Shown: in pieces, positions 52,601 to 63,146 of the stretch
Layout: each line of letters opens with the position of its first letter
Position numbering within the stretch: the stretch's first letter is position 1
Source: Pinguiococcus pyrenoidosus
Taxonomy: Eukaryota; Sar; Pinguiophyceae; Pinguiochrysidales; Pinguiochrysidaceae
NCBI GenBank assembly: GCA_019677205.1
Contig: JAAMXY010000976.1
Location: 1 to 64,000 of the forward strand
Length of the DNA stretch: 64,000 bases
Direction: 5' to 3'
Program-made: the position numbers and the translations under genes
Notes under the pieces: generated by a model
What the model saw: the letters and a program-made list of their open reading frames with translations, nothing else
Databases searched by the model: none
Told to the model about the DNA's origin: nothing

Positions 52601-55600
52601 AGCAAGAGGTAGTCGTGGGTCTCCTCGGTCTTCGTCTGGCTTGAGAAGGCGATGGCGATCGCGCTGGCCCCTTCCACCTCCAGCTTGAAGTCGATGCTCT
52701 CATCGTCCTCGTACGGATGCTGGGTCTCGAAGCAGGCCACGCCGTCGGTCTCTTTCAGAGCGCTGAACTGGTTGAAGGCCGGGAACACCACGAACTTGCA
52801 GCCGTGGTCGTTGTTGCTCCCGTCCGAGACGAAGCGGTACCAGACGTCGCTGCAGGGCGCAATCCACGGGTCCTTTCCTTCCAAGCCGGGAAAGTTCTTC
52901 GCGCTGCCGTCGCGGCCGCCGGAGTACTTTCCGGTGAGAGGCTTGTCGCACGCCTCGTCGGCGTAGAACTGGACCCAGTCGTACTGCGGCTCCGTGGACG
53001 TCTCCGGATGAAAGGCGATGCCCGCGCAAGCCGACTCGTCGACGCTCAGCTTCCTCTTGATGTCGCTGTTGTCCGCATACGGGTGGGGCGTCTCAACCAC
53101 GAAGGCGCCATCCCTGTTGAGGTACTCCGCGAAGATCTCCGCCGGGTCCGGGGGCAGCACCGCGTCGTCGACCCCCTGATAGTACAGCCGGAAGCCGAAC
53201 GCGACGCCGGAACCATCGGTGATGAAGTTGGCGAAGATCGTGGACGAGGGGACATAGAAGGGATTCTGCTCCGTGGGCAGGTTCTTCCCCGGAGTGCCCG
53301 TGAACTTGGCGCCGAAGCGCTCGCTGTCGCGGCTCTGGTCTGCGTAGAACATGAGGTAGTCGTAGTTCTCCTCCATCTCGGACTCGGGGTCAAACCAGAG
53401 CTTCAAGTACGGCTTGGAGGTGGTGAGCTCGTACCAAGCGTCCTCGTTGTTGCGGTACGGATGGTCGCACTCGACCGACAGCACCGGCTCCACGGCCTTC
53501 TCTGGCGCGGACTCGGCGAGGAGGTCGTCGGAGACGGCACCATAGATGGCTCGAATGGTGAGCTGGTAGCCCCACGCGCTACCCTTGCTGGCCTGGCTCA
53601 TGTTGACCCCGACCACCACGCCGTCCGCGGCGATGACGTAGGTCTGCCTCTTCGAGCCATCGCGGATGCGCAGGGGCTCTCCGAAGTCCTTCTCGTTGAG
53701 CCTGCCCTGCACGGACAGGAAGTCTCCCCCGAACGCCAGAAAGAGCGTCCGCGGATCGACGGAAATCAGGAACGCGCTGGCCCCGGGCCGAGAGATCGAG
53801 ATCCTCTTCGCGTCGGAAGCGGTGTAGGGGTGCCCCGACTCGAGCATGATCGGAGCGGTGAACAAATTCTCGCTCTCCGGGATGGACGAAACGAAGAGCA
53901 CCCAGGAGACCACCCTCGAGCGGACGATGCTGTCATCCACCTTGGAGGGGATCATCAGCTGCGTGACATAGTCTTCCGACTGAAGCGGCCGCAGCTCGAA
54001 TCGCTTCGCCCCGCCTTCCGCTGCGACCTCCTCGGAAAGGAGGAACTCCGCGTCGTCGAACGCACCAGGGTGCAGCAAGCCGGCCACCTCAGCATACGTC
54101 TTGATTGGCTCCGCCGCGGACCGGAAGCTCAAGCCGAGAAACTCGGTTCGGCGCTTATCGGCAACCTGCTCGAGCACGGTCATGTCTTCGTCGTCACTTC
54201 CCAGGAAGACGCTGAGCGCTTGGCTCGGAAGCAGGTACACGAAGAACGCGAAGCCCTCTTCGTCATCCTCCTCCGGCAGGAGGGAGGGGAACTCCAGCTG
54301 CTTCACAACGAACGTCGCGTCGCCCTTCCGAGAAGTCTGCGGGACGCAGTAGTGGACCTCGGGGTCCGCTCCCTTCTCCAGAGCCGACCTTCCGTAGAGC
54401 ATGACGCCCATCTGGGAGCCCTCGGGGAGGTATCCCACCAGCCCGGCGACAGTCTGCCCAAGCTCGGTCATGTTGAAGGCGTTCAACTCCTTCGCGATCG
54501 ACTTGCGCCCGAAGAACACCATGGGGGAGCAGCCCCGATTCCCGATGTTCACCTGCACCATCAGTCGGCCCTGGAACCCCGCGGGAATCGTGGGGCTCAC
54601 GCAGAGGAGGCGCGGATCTCCCGAGCGGTTGTTGAGGTCCAGCGCATCCTCGCGGATGGCCTTCCTCCAGAAGGATCCCTCCACTTCCCTCGCGGCGGTG
54701 CTGTCGGAGATGCTGAGGAGCATCGCGCGGTCCTCGGTGAGATTCCCCAGCGCCTCGTACGCCATCTTGACCGTGCCTTGATGGCTCTCCTCACGGCACT
54801 TCAGGTACAGCGTCTCCAGAACGCCCGCACTGTTCAGCAGCTTCTTCCGCAGCGAGCGTGGCTTCGAGCAGAGCATCAGGCACTTCACGGCTAGCTTTCG
54901 CGTTTCCTCGTCGTAGCGCCGAGCCATCCGGAGCACGTTGAGGAGGAAGGGCTCACAGAAGTCTTCCATGACCTTAACTTGGTTGTGCTCGTCCTCACAG
55001 AGCTCGCTCAGGCACAGCGCAGCCGTGCGCTGGCTGATCATGTCCTTCCGGAAGTCAAAGAAGAAATCGAAGCTCGTGCCGCCGTCCACCAGAAGAGCCT
55101 TGCAGTCTTCACTCATGCAGATGTTGGCCAAGCAGAACGACGCGAACCTCGGCACGGCCTTGTCCGGATGGCCGATCATCTCGCGGATCAGCTGCACGCC
55201 CTCTGCGTTCTGCCCGAACTTGACGATCTTCACTCGATTCTCGTTGGCCACCTTGTGGCGGGCCATCGTCGTGCCGTCGAAGGAGAACTCGGCGCGAATG
55301 AAGACCTTGTACCCGAAGAGCTCCATGCTGTAGTCCGCCTTGAAGAAGACCCAGACGTCGGAGCCTTCGATGGTCAAGATCGGCTCGTGGCCGAGGTCCG
55401 GGCCGGAGAACTTCTCCACCAGGTGCGCATCCTGCATCTCCTCATTGGTGTAGAACGCAAGCTCATCCAGGTTCTCCTCGGTCGAGCACCGGGGGTCGAA
55501 CTCGATGAAGAGCTTCTCGGCCCCCTGCACCTGGTAGTGCCGGGAGATCGTCGTGTTCGGCGCGTAGGGATGCTTCGATTCGTCCTGGAAGATGACGTGA

Positions 55601-56307
55601 TCCCGGCTCTCGTCCTTGGGGCTCACGGTCGCCTTGTACAGGGAAACCGCGAGCCAGCGGAGCACCTCCGCATCCGCCAAGAGGTTCTCCTTCCCGAAGC
55701 TTAGAGCATTCGTCAAAAGCTCGTCCACGTCCGCCGTGAGGATGTCGAGGGCCTTGTTGGCGAAGCGCTTCGTGTCCTTGTCATTGAAGGACGCGCACCA
55801 GAGGATGCGGTGCAGGATGTTGCGGCTCTCGACGTCAAGAAGCTTGCGCCGCGTGGAGGGCTTGAGGCAGGCAATGCTCATGGCCTCGACGAAGATCCGC
55901 TGCGTGGGAAGCGACCCCGAATAGGCGAGGAGCTGCAATTTCTGCAGCGCCAGGCTCTTCGTGCCGCCGTCTGCTCCGGCAACGTCCTCAAAGATATCCG
56001 GCATACTCTCCACGTCTGCGTCGGCGGCCGTCGCCTTTGAGAGCCCCAGCTCCTTGAGGATCTGGTTTCTCTCCGCCGAGATGTCCATCTTGTCCGAGAC
56101 ATTGCGGAGGCGATTGGCCTTGTTGCTCAGCTCGGTGATGATGTTATCAAAGCGCTTGAAGTCCGGGTTGTCCCAGGGCAGACCCGCCTGGTGGGTGGTC
56201 AAGGACATCTCCTGAGCCATGGGCATCGTCCTGCCGCCGGCGCCCGCGCCCGAGCCCTTGCCGGAGCCCTTGCCGGCGCCCTTGCCGGAGCCGCCGCCCT
56301 TTCCCAT
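27329..56307 (-). CDS. Giant RyR/IP3R-superfamily calcium-release channel with CUB, SPRY, LamG and ARM modules
   Basis: Seven exons join in phase: 56307-50491, 50377-36076, 35990-34402, 34314-34129, 34049-32441, 32286-27902, 27826-27329. The protein has 9,461 residues, almost twice RyR. The start (accATGG) gives a Gly/Lys-rich N-terminus. Armadillo-like helices alternate with CUB-like modules from residue 230 to 7830. LamG/concanavalin-like modules lie at about 1660-1835 and 4300-4440, SPRY-like at 2500-2660, 4110-4260 and 7870-8050, and a MIB/HERC2-like module near 5060. The RIH-associated region (about 8545-8690, with DYVQGPVVESQEALV) leads to the pore and cytosolic C-terminus. Family members release calcium from internal stores. 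I see no MIR domains or clear IP3-binding core. Introns are 75-154 nt; each restores a broken module, e.g. PHPYE joined to NNMDAW. The ligand and the membrane it sits in are unknown. Confidence 0.92.
32333..32415. repeat. AAGG tetranucleotide microsatellite in a channel-gene intron
   Basis: About twenty uninterrupted AAGG units fill more than half of the 154-nt intron 32287-32440 of the giant channel gene. On the sense strand they form a CCTT pyrimidine tract upstream of the acceptor GATCAG. Confidence 0.95.
32450..55600 (-). other. CUB-like module array in the giant channel (14 His-Pro-Tyr copies)
   Basis: Fourteen modules of about 110 residues begin with a His-Pro-Tyr motif, whose His lies at residues 246, 826, 949, 1075, 1197, 1936, 2062, 2303, 2845, 3103, 3398, 4697, 7354 and 7726. 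The common pattern is HPYxDN, then a hydrophobic strand with PGA, FDPxTSTExxYDYV, KYSGGxDGSxxNFP, PLxI and FxSDxSNxDWGYxF. At least five further modules lack HPY but keep the rest. The pattern matches CUB-type beta-sandwiches, most closely (from memory) the intracellular one of ZZEF1 rather than disulfide-bonded secreted CUBs; paired cysteines are absent here. They sit between armadillo helices, mostly in the cytosolic portion expected for this channel family. Confidence 0.8.
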
Positions 56308-58344
56308 GGTCTCCGAAGTGCGCGCCGGGCCTCAAGAGCCGCGAAGGAAGTCTTTCTCAACCGTCCGGGACACCCTAGGCTCTCCGCGTCGGATGGGGTG
56401 CGTCGCCCTGCCGGTTTGCGCCTGCAGCGACCAGCCTATCGCCTTTGCGCTCGACTCGAACGACGCCTGGAGCGCTCGTTGGAACTGAGGGGACGAAACG
56501 GGGAAAGCAGGGACGCCATTAGTCCGTTACTCGGAATCTGGCCTGCGCATGAATCACCCCGCGCGCGACCATCTCATCAACCCGGACGCTCACACCACTG
56601 TTCGGAACCTGAAGAGACCTGGCACCCTGAGGCACACGGAGTGGACGCGGAGACAAGCTGCCTCGGATGGCTGCGCTTTTGATGCTTTAGGTCAAGGTGT
56701 CTGCTCAAGCATCTGCGAGGTGATCCACGCGCCTCCCCAACGAGCTTCCGAGCGCAGTCAAGGGCTGCAGCGCACCTTCCGAGAGACTCCCAGATCCACG
56801 CTAGGCTGCGAATCCACCGTGAGGCATTTTAGAGCTGTGGATGGCCCAAATGCGCCTCGAGTGCACTTGCGCCCGGCGTCGGCGCCTCGAGACCTGGCAA
56901 TTGGAATCCAATCTTTCGGGATTCAAATTGGCATTGTGCAACGGCCTTACACGGTCATGATATAAGGTGGACAGGGCGGCGCAATGCAGCTTGATATCTT
57001 TCTCAATCGCGCCATCTAATGCGCTCAAGCGCTGCTACTGGCGGAGCCAAATTCTCTTCTTAATCTTGGTGAGGCAACCTACGGGCCGGGTCCTTTGGCA
57101 ATGCTCGCGAGGTGCGATGTACGGGACACGCTGGACCGCAATCATGTTCCGAAAGGAACCCGATTGGTCTTCGGCGCTGTGACCTCATTTGTCCGCGCCA
57201 TCCATTGGATCCTCACTGGTAACGACCCTCATAGCACAAATCAGCTGAGCCCTATCAGCAGCGGACAAATGATCCTTCTCGATCGTTCGTTCTCGCTTCC
57301 GATTCGCGGAAAATTCCTGTGGCGGACGCTGGCGCAGACTGTAGAATGCCTCGCCGCTCATTCAGGCTACCATACTACGCCTCAGCATCGAAACCTCTCG
57401 AGTCTCGGGTCTTTCCAGGCAAGCTGAGCAAACCTGAAACCTGGCCACCTGTCAGGGGGAACAGGGGTGTCCTCGGCAGTCATGGTTTCACGCCGCCCAC
57501 CTTCCGCACTTTGCCCACCTTATGCACGCACTTTGCACCTAAGCAATGGCCTTACGCTGTGACGAGGCCCCCCTGGGAGGCTGTAGGCTCTTGCCGAGCC
57601 GAGCATCGCGCATGCATGAGCAGTAAATAACACAACTACGTTGCGGTGCTGTCCATGCGTGAGGATCGCGTGCCGAGCGGTGGGGGCCACGAAGACGTCA
57701 AGAACGAAGCACACCCCAGCCGCCGTGATTGACAGGCTTCCAAAACAGAGATGGACGAGAAATCACGGCCACAACCAGAACCAAGACCGACACCCGCAGC
57801 ACTTTCAACGGTCTTTCCCGGCGTGCTGTACCAGGCTTCTTTACGCCCGGTGCATCGCGTCCATCACACCGTGCGCGTGAATTGGTGGCTTCTGATCTTG
57901 TCAGCGCTTCAGCGTAAACCTTCCAATCCGTAGCGAACGCACCTCGATTGGGCCTTCCCGTGGTTGAGCCATTGTGCTCAGTGTGTAGTGCTCTGTGTCT
58001 GCGCCGCGCGAGTCGGTCGAGAAAGGAAGGAGCAAACAGCATCTTCGTCTTTGTAGCCTACGCCTTCGGGGCTCAAGAAAAGACCTCAAGAAAAGACCTC
58101 GACAAAAGACCTCGACAAAAGACCTCAAGAAACGACCTCAAGAAACGACCTCAAGAAAAGACCAACCTCGCTTAAGGTGGGCTGGCCTTCGCAGTCTCTT
58201 CAAGGGCACCCGAACCCCATCGTGACGCTGCTGCCTCGACCTGTTGTGCGGCGTCGCCCTGCTAGAGGGCAACGACCCTAGCCGAAAGTGCGTTGCTAAG
58301 GACATCAGACCCTTTCCTTGTCCAGGCTTTTGTGGAAGCGACGT
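56308..58344. other. 2-kb gene-free region upstream of the giant channel gene
   Basis: I find no protein family, tRNA-like fold or long conserved frame on either strand. The first few hundred bases are the upstream region of the channel gene. The stretch 56900-57200 is more AT-rich. A 13-bp minisatellite lies at 58072-58162. Short open frames here have unbiased composition and no recognisable motif. A rapidly evolving noncoding RNA cannot be excluded. Confidence 0.55.
58072..58162. repeat. 13-bp minisatellite CTCAAGAAAAGAC x7
   Basis: Seven contiguous 13-bp units, three perfect and two pairs of variants (CTCGACAAAAGAC, CTCAAGAAACGAC). The pairing of variants indicates stepwise duplication. 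It lies about 180 nt beyond the stop of the Erv1-like gene. Confidence 0.95.
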
Positions 58345-59088
58345 TCAAGTGTCATCTTGTCCCAAGGTCTCCTCTGGCGTGAGCTCGTCGCCCCTCTCGA
58401 GCTTTCGCTGGCAGGCCGCAGACCCCGTGCGCCACATCTCCTGCAGCTTCGCGAACGTGCATGGTATCGCTGCCTTCCCGAGCTTTTCGTTCACCGTGTT
58501 GTGCTGCTCGCAAGCCCAAAGCGAGAACTGTTCACGGGATTCCACCCTGAAAGGGCGAAGCAAATCCTCTTGAACGGCTCGGCCCCTCCAGGCTTGATTG
58601 GGCTCGAGTCGCCACGCACCTGGGCGGATTCTGTCGCACCGCCTCTCTAAAATCCTCCGCACAGTGCGAGCACGGATACAAAGCTGCAAATCCCTCGATG
58701 AAACGCTGCCGAGGAAAGGACGGGATGCGTCTCTGTGAGGTTCCCAGCCTCGGGGCAAACATCCTCCATGCTGCAGAAGGAGACCATCGGCGCACCTTCG
58801 CCGCCTGCATGTCTTTCTTGCACGGTCGCTCCGGGTAGTACGCCGCCGTGGTGTGCAGCTGCGAAGGCCCGAGTGAGTGCGCACGCGTTCCTATTCGGCG
58901 AGGAGCTGCAGCCTCACCAGCGTCCAGCTACTTCGCCCGAGCTCCTCCCGGTCGGGAGGGCAGCGGGCGTCCTCTAGCGGCGCTCCTTGCTGCACCGGCA
59001 TTGCAAGCTTTCGGAAGGCGCCAATCTTGCTGCTGCAGGCGATCTCTTCGCAGTCCAGAGCCGCCTCCGCGGTGTTTCTCGCGCTCAT
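58345..59088 (-). CDS. ERV1: Erv1/ALR-type FAD-linked sulfhydryl oxidase
   Basis: Four exons on the minus strand: 59088-58918, 58858-58796, 58705-58620, 58546-58345, giving 173 residues. Joining them yields REELGRSSWTL, LHTTAAYYPERP, RFIEGFAALYPCSHCAEDF, FSLWACEQHNTVNEKLGK and IPC, the full Erv/ALR fold. Cys90 and Cys93 are the active CxxC beside FAD. Trp117, His122, Asn123 and Asn126 belong to the FAD-binding HNxVN helix. Cys119 and Cys136 form the structural C-x16-C pair. An N-terminal pair, Cys13 and Cys18, could be the shuttle disulfide. In mitochondria this enzyme reoxidises Mia40 in the intermembrane space; no cleavable presequence is visible, as usual for Erv1. Introns are 45-90 nt with GT...AG ends. 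Confidence 0.93.
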
Positions 59089-59322
59089 CCTGCCGTAGAT
59101 CGCCTCTCACGCGCGCCTCGGACGGGCTAAGAAGCGACCCGGACGCACGGCCTGGATGCCTCCGGCAGTGGAAGCGCGCTGATGGCCCCCAGACGGCGGA
59201 ACAAGCTGCTCAAGCGAAGGCCTTCAGCGTCTGGCCAGGCGCTCCGAACCTCGACGACGCCGTCCGAACGCGGATTCCGTCCGTCACGAAGATCTCAAGA
59301 GCTCGGGATTGGATTGATTGCA

Positions 59323-60405
59323 TCATTCGCTCGTGCCTCCTTCGTTCACGCTCTTCTCGTTCTCATCCGGTTCCCTCGCTTGCTTTGCCTCCGCACCTGG
59401 CTTCCTGCGCTTCTGAGAAGGTGCGTCGCTGTCTCTTTGCCTGCTCTTGCTCTTGCTCTTGCGCTTCGTGAAGGAGCCCCTCTGCAGCGCCAGGCTGGAG
59501 AGGTTCATATCCGTGATCCAGATGTTCATGCCGAACTTTCGCAGGTTACGGGACACGGGACAAGCCCTGTGCAGCATTCTGTCATCCGGCTCGCCCGAGG
59601 CGTGCAGATTCGGCCACAGCACTGCGCAGCCCTACGCACGTAGTCATCGTCAGCGAAGGCCAGCTTCTCCTCCGCGTGGCGCCACGGAGCTTCTCGGCGT
59701 CTCTACCTTCTCAGGTCGGATGGAGAGGTCCAGCCTGGGGAACTCGGTGTGGCCTTGGCCCTCCGGCAGAGTGTTCAAGTACACAAAGATGGTCGCAATG
59801 CGCCGCGGGCGCGTGCAACCCTCGATCGTCTCAGTCTCCTCGTTCCACGTGCCCGCGTCGTGGTGAATGTCGAAGTGCTGCCCTTCTGTGTACGACACGA
59901 TCTGCAGCGGCTCCACATACTCTGCAGAGAGGCCCAGCATCTCCGCGGCCCTTGCCTCAATCGCTCTGCACTTGTCATCCTGAAGGGGCGTCGGTGCACA
60001 AGGTCAAACAAGCGGTGGCATTGCTCGTCTGCGCAGGCGGCACGAGGATACCTGACTCTTTCCGAACCAGAAGAACGTCGATGTCCGCTGCTCGTTGACG
60101 AATCTCTGGCCGTCGTCTCCGTCGGTGTAGGAGCGCTTGAACACCGCGCTTTTGGCGAGACGAAGCAGGTGCCGGATCTCTCCAGCCGTGAGGAACTCCC
60201 GCACAAGGTACACAGAAGGGTCATGGCGGATGCAGAGCGCGTCTCTGCCTGCGAAGCGAAAGCTGCGCTGCATTCGGAGCTCTTCCTCTTCCTCCACGTC
60301 TGCTGGGGCCTCTGTCTGACGACTGAACAGGACATTTTGCATCCGAAAGCTCTGCGGCAGGGAGGGGACGCTCTGGCAAAGGCGTCGGCTGCGCCGCTGG
60401 CTCAT
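59323..60405 (-). CDS. Prolyl-4-hydroxylase-like Fe(II)/2-oxoglutarate dioxygenase
   Basis: Three exons: 60405-60052, 59979-59707, 59631-59323, giving 311 residues from ATG 60405; the frame stays open upstream to 60582, so a longer N-terminus is possible. The P4H fold is complete: REFLTAGEIRHLLRLA, FKRSYTDGDD, VSYTEGQHFDIHHDAG, TIFVYLNTLPEGQGHTEFPRL, GCAVLWPNL, MLHRACPV and KFGMNIWI. Iron ligands are His157, Asp159 and His230; Lys241 is placed to bind 2-oxoglutarate. The enzyme hydroxylates prolines in target proteins. No signal peptide is visible and the C-terminal 45 residues are Lys/Arg/Ser-rich with nuclear-signal-like clusters, so a cytosolic or nuclear substrate is more likely than collagen-like ER targets. 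Divergent from UAP1 across an AT-rich spacer. Confidence 0.92.
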
Positions 60406-60786
60406 GGTTCCGACTGCGTACGCGCTTGAGCGTGGGATGGAAAGCGAGGAGAAGCTATGGAAAACACTCTTGATCCGCGGAATCGCGGAAATGACTGTTC
60501 TGCGGATTTGATCGATCTTTGAATAAAGTTTGCGCGGGAAAAGATGAAAAGCCCATCTATTTCCGAATGATACACCTTTCATAAGAAAGTCGATTCAAAG
60601 GGCCAATCATGACTTGTGAATCACTCGAATCTTTGTTTTAATATAATTTCAAAACTGAAGAATACACCCTCGTATTTTCATTACTCAAAGCTCCAATTAG
60701 CGTTCCACACGCAATCCAAAAAGACTTGGAATGTTTCTTGACTTCGGCGCTCCATTCCATTCCATTCCGCGCCGCTCTCCCGCCTA
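60406..60786. promoter_or_regulatory. Bidirectional AT-rich spacer between P4H-like and UAP1 genes
   Basis: A 381-nt spacer, strongly AT-rich between 60500 and 60700 (TTTTAATATAATTTCAAAAC near 60635), separating the starts of two divergent genes. Composition and position suggest a shared promoter. No exact TATA box can be assigned. Confidence 0.45.
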
Positions 60787-62897
60787 ATGTTCAGCTCTGA
60801 CAAGTCTCCGCCCAGGCGCCCTGCCCAGCGGCCCAGTTGGAAGAGGAATGCGCATTCCCCCACCAATGGCCCTGCGGGCGCGGTCCCGTCAGAGCTGCGG
60901 CTTCTCTTGGCGGAGCTAGAACAAAGCCATCTTCTGGACTTCGTCGACGAAGGAACGGCGCCTGTAGCAGAGGCGCAGGCTCTCGTGGCTCAGCTGAGCC
61001 GTCTGAACCTCAGAAATGCCCTGGACATATATCGCGCCACCACCCAGGGGAGGCAGTCGACTTCAACCTTTCAGCGCTTCACGAGCATGTTTTCCTCGGT
61101 GCGACACTGCTGAAGCTCTGCCGAAGGAGCGGGCGTTTGACGGTTTTAAATGGGCTTTCGTAGGCGCAGGAGAAGCTAGAGCCTCTTGACGCAGTGGCGC
61201 ATTTGACAGACGCGACAACTGAGGAGACAGAGATGTGGGAACGCGCGGGTCTCGAGGCGATCCGGGCGGGAAAGGTCCGCGCCAGGAGGGCTTCAAGTTG
61301 CCTGGTGAAGTTGGATGATGACTCCTCGTGCTTTTGTAGGTCGCCGCGGTGGTTCTCGGTGGAGGACAGGGTACAAGGCTGGGGTTCTCTGGCCCAAAGG
61401 TGGGCTGCGATCCAGCTTGCTACGGGCTTGTCTGGTCGGTTTGCTGAGAACGACGCGGATCTTCGAACCTCAGGGGATGTACGACATCGGAATGCCGTCG
61501 GGCAAGACGCTCTTCCAGCTCATGGCTGAGCGGATTCTCCGCCTCAAGTACCTTTGCAAAAAGCGATTCGAGGATGAAGACCTGCCGCGCCTTCCGTTCC
61601 TCGTCATGACCAGCCCGCTGAATCACAGCACGACGGAGCAGTTCTTCCAGGAGAACGAGTTCTTTGGCCTCCCGGAGGAAGACGTGAGATTCTTCGCCCA
61701 AGGGACGCTGCCGTGTTTCACAAATGATGGCAAGGTACCTCTGCTTCTTTGAGTTCCGAGGAGTGCTGGCAGCAGCCTGCTGAGCACGCCGTCCCGTCCG
61801 CGGCAGATCATCCTGGAATCCAAAGCATCCATCGCGACGGCACCGAATGGCAACGGGGGCTTCTATCCGGCCCTGCAGGACTCTGGTCTCGTCGTGGTAC
61901 GTAGCGCGGCTCCCGCCAAGGCTACAGCGTCGTCTGTGTGACGATGTCTGGTTGGGCGGTCTTTTTTTTGTTGTCTTTTTCTGTCCGTGCCTCGCAGGAG
62001 CTGGACGCGCGGGGCGTCGAACACCTTCATGTCTTCAGTGTCGACAATGCGCTTGTGAAGCCTGCGGACCCCAAGTTCATCGGCTTCTGCATTTCTCGGA
62101 ATGCAGACTGTGGAAACGAGGTGGTGTGGAAGCGCGATGCGGATGAGAAGGTATCGTTTTTGCGGCTGAGCGTGGAGCGCATGCCAGGCCGCGACTGACG
62201 TCGCGAGACCCGTAGGTGGGAGTGGTGGCATCTCGTGGCGGGAAGCCCTGCATCGTCGAGTACAGCGAGATCAGCGACACAGACCGCCAGAAGGTGGGAG
62301 AGGACGGGAAGCTCGTTTACGGAGCTGGGAACATCTGCAACCATTTCTTCTCCCTCGAGTTCATCAAGGACGAGGTCTTGCCGAACCTGGAGAACATGTA
62401 TCACGTGGCCACGAAGAAGATTCCCGCGTACGACGTGGCGAGCGACGCCACCGTCACGCCAGCGGAGCCCAACGGCATCAAGCTGGAGTCCTTCATCTTC
62501 GACTGCTTTCCGCGCTCCAGAAGCATGGCGATTCTCGGGGTCGAGCGCGACGGCTACTTCTCCCCCGTGAAGAATGCACCGGGCTCGGCGAGGGACTCTC
62601 CGGATTCGGCGCGCCTCGCCCTCTCTGAGCAAGCGAAGGCCTGGGTCCGCGGCGTAAGTCAGCCACGCGTCCGGCTTCTGCCTGCAGGTTGGGCTGACCA
62701 CGCATGTTTGTCTTCGTCCCTCGCAGGCTGGGCTGGAGGTGACCGAGGGAGACGGAGTCTGCGAGATCTCTCCCCTCATTTCCTACGACGGAGAGGGCAT
62801 CCTCGACTTCGCGCCTGCCGGTCTGAAGGTCGAGGTGCCGTTCAATTGGGAGGTCGATGCGACGCAGAAGAGTCGGAAGAGCTGCTTGGTCATGTAG
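60787..62897 (+). CDS. UAP1: UDP-N-acetylglucosamine pyrophosphorylase with C-terminal CaaX box
   Basis: Eight exons: 60787-61098, 61164-61274, 61340-61399, 61474-61734, 61807-61896, 61998-62150, 62216-62653, 62727-62897, all phase 0, giving 531 residues (acceptor of exon 2 could be six bases later). The enzyme makes UDP-GlcNAc from GlcNAc-1-phosphate and UTP for N-glycans, GPI anchors and chitin. The nucleotide-binding signature GGGQGTRLGFSGPKG is formed by exons 3 and 4; PLNHSTTEQFF, GTLPCFTNDGK, NGNGGFYPAL, VDNALVKPADP and the ISPLISYDGEG end match UAP1. NGNGG favours UAP over UGP. The last residues are QKSRKSCLVM: a classic Cys-aliphatic-aliphatic-Met prenylation signal preceded by basic residues, which I do not know from other UAP1 proteins. 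The first-exon boundary is the least certain part. Confidence 0.93.
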
Positions 62898-63146
62898 GAG
62901 AGCGCAGGACAAGGCAGGAAACTGTGTACAAAGTGCGGCCGCCGTCGCGGCGGCCGAGGATGCTGCGGTGGTTGTGGGACAGCCCGGCAACGCCCCCCCT
63001 TCCGAAACAAGTGGAAATCGCTGTTGAAAGCTCTTACACGCGTGTCCTCGATCTCATCGCAGTCCTCAGCCATCGCCGCGAGCAACCCGAGCTGCTCGCC
63101 TCCGCCCTGGTCATAGGTGGGCGCTTCGTGGGGCGTCCGCCGCGAC

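Noticed and set aside
56549-56965. 138-codon plus-strand frame upstream of the channel gene.
   Set aside because: No homology, no helix or motif pattern, and composition like random GC-rich sequence.
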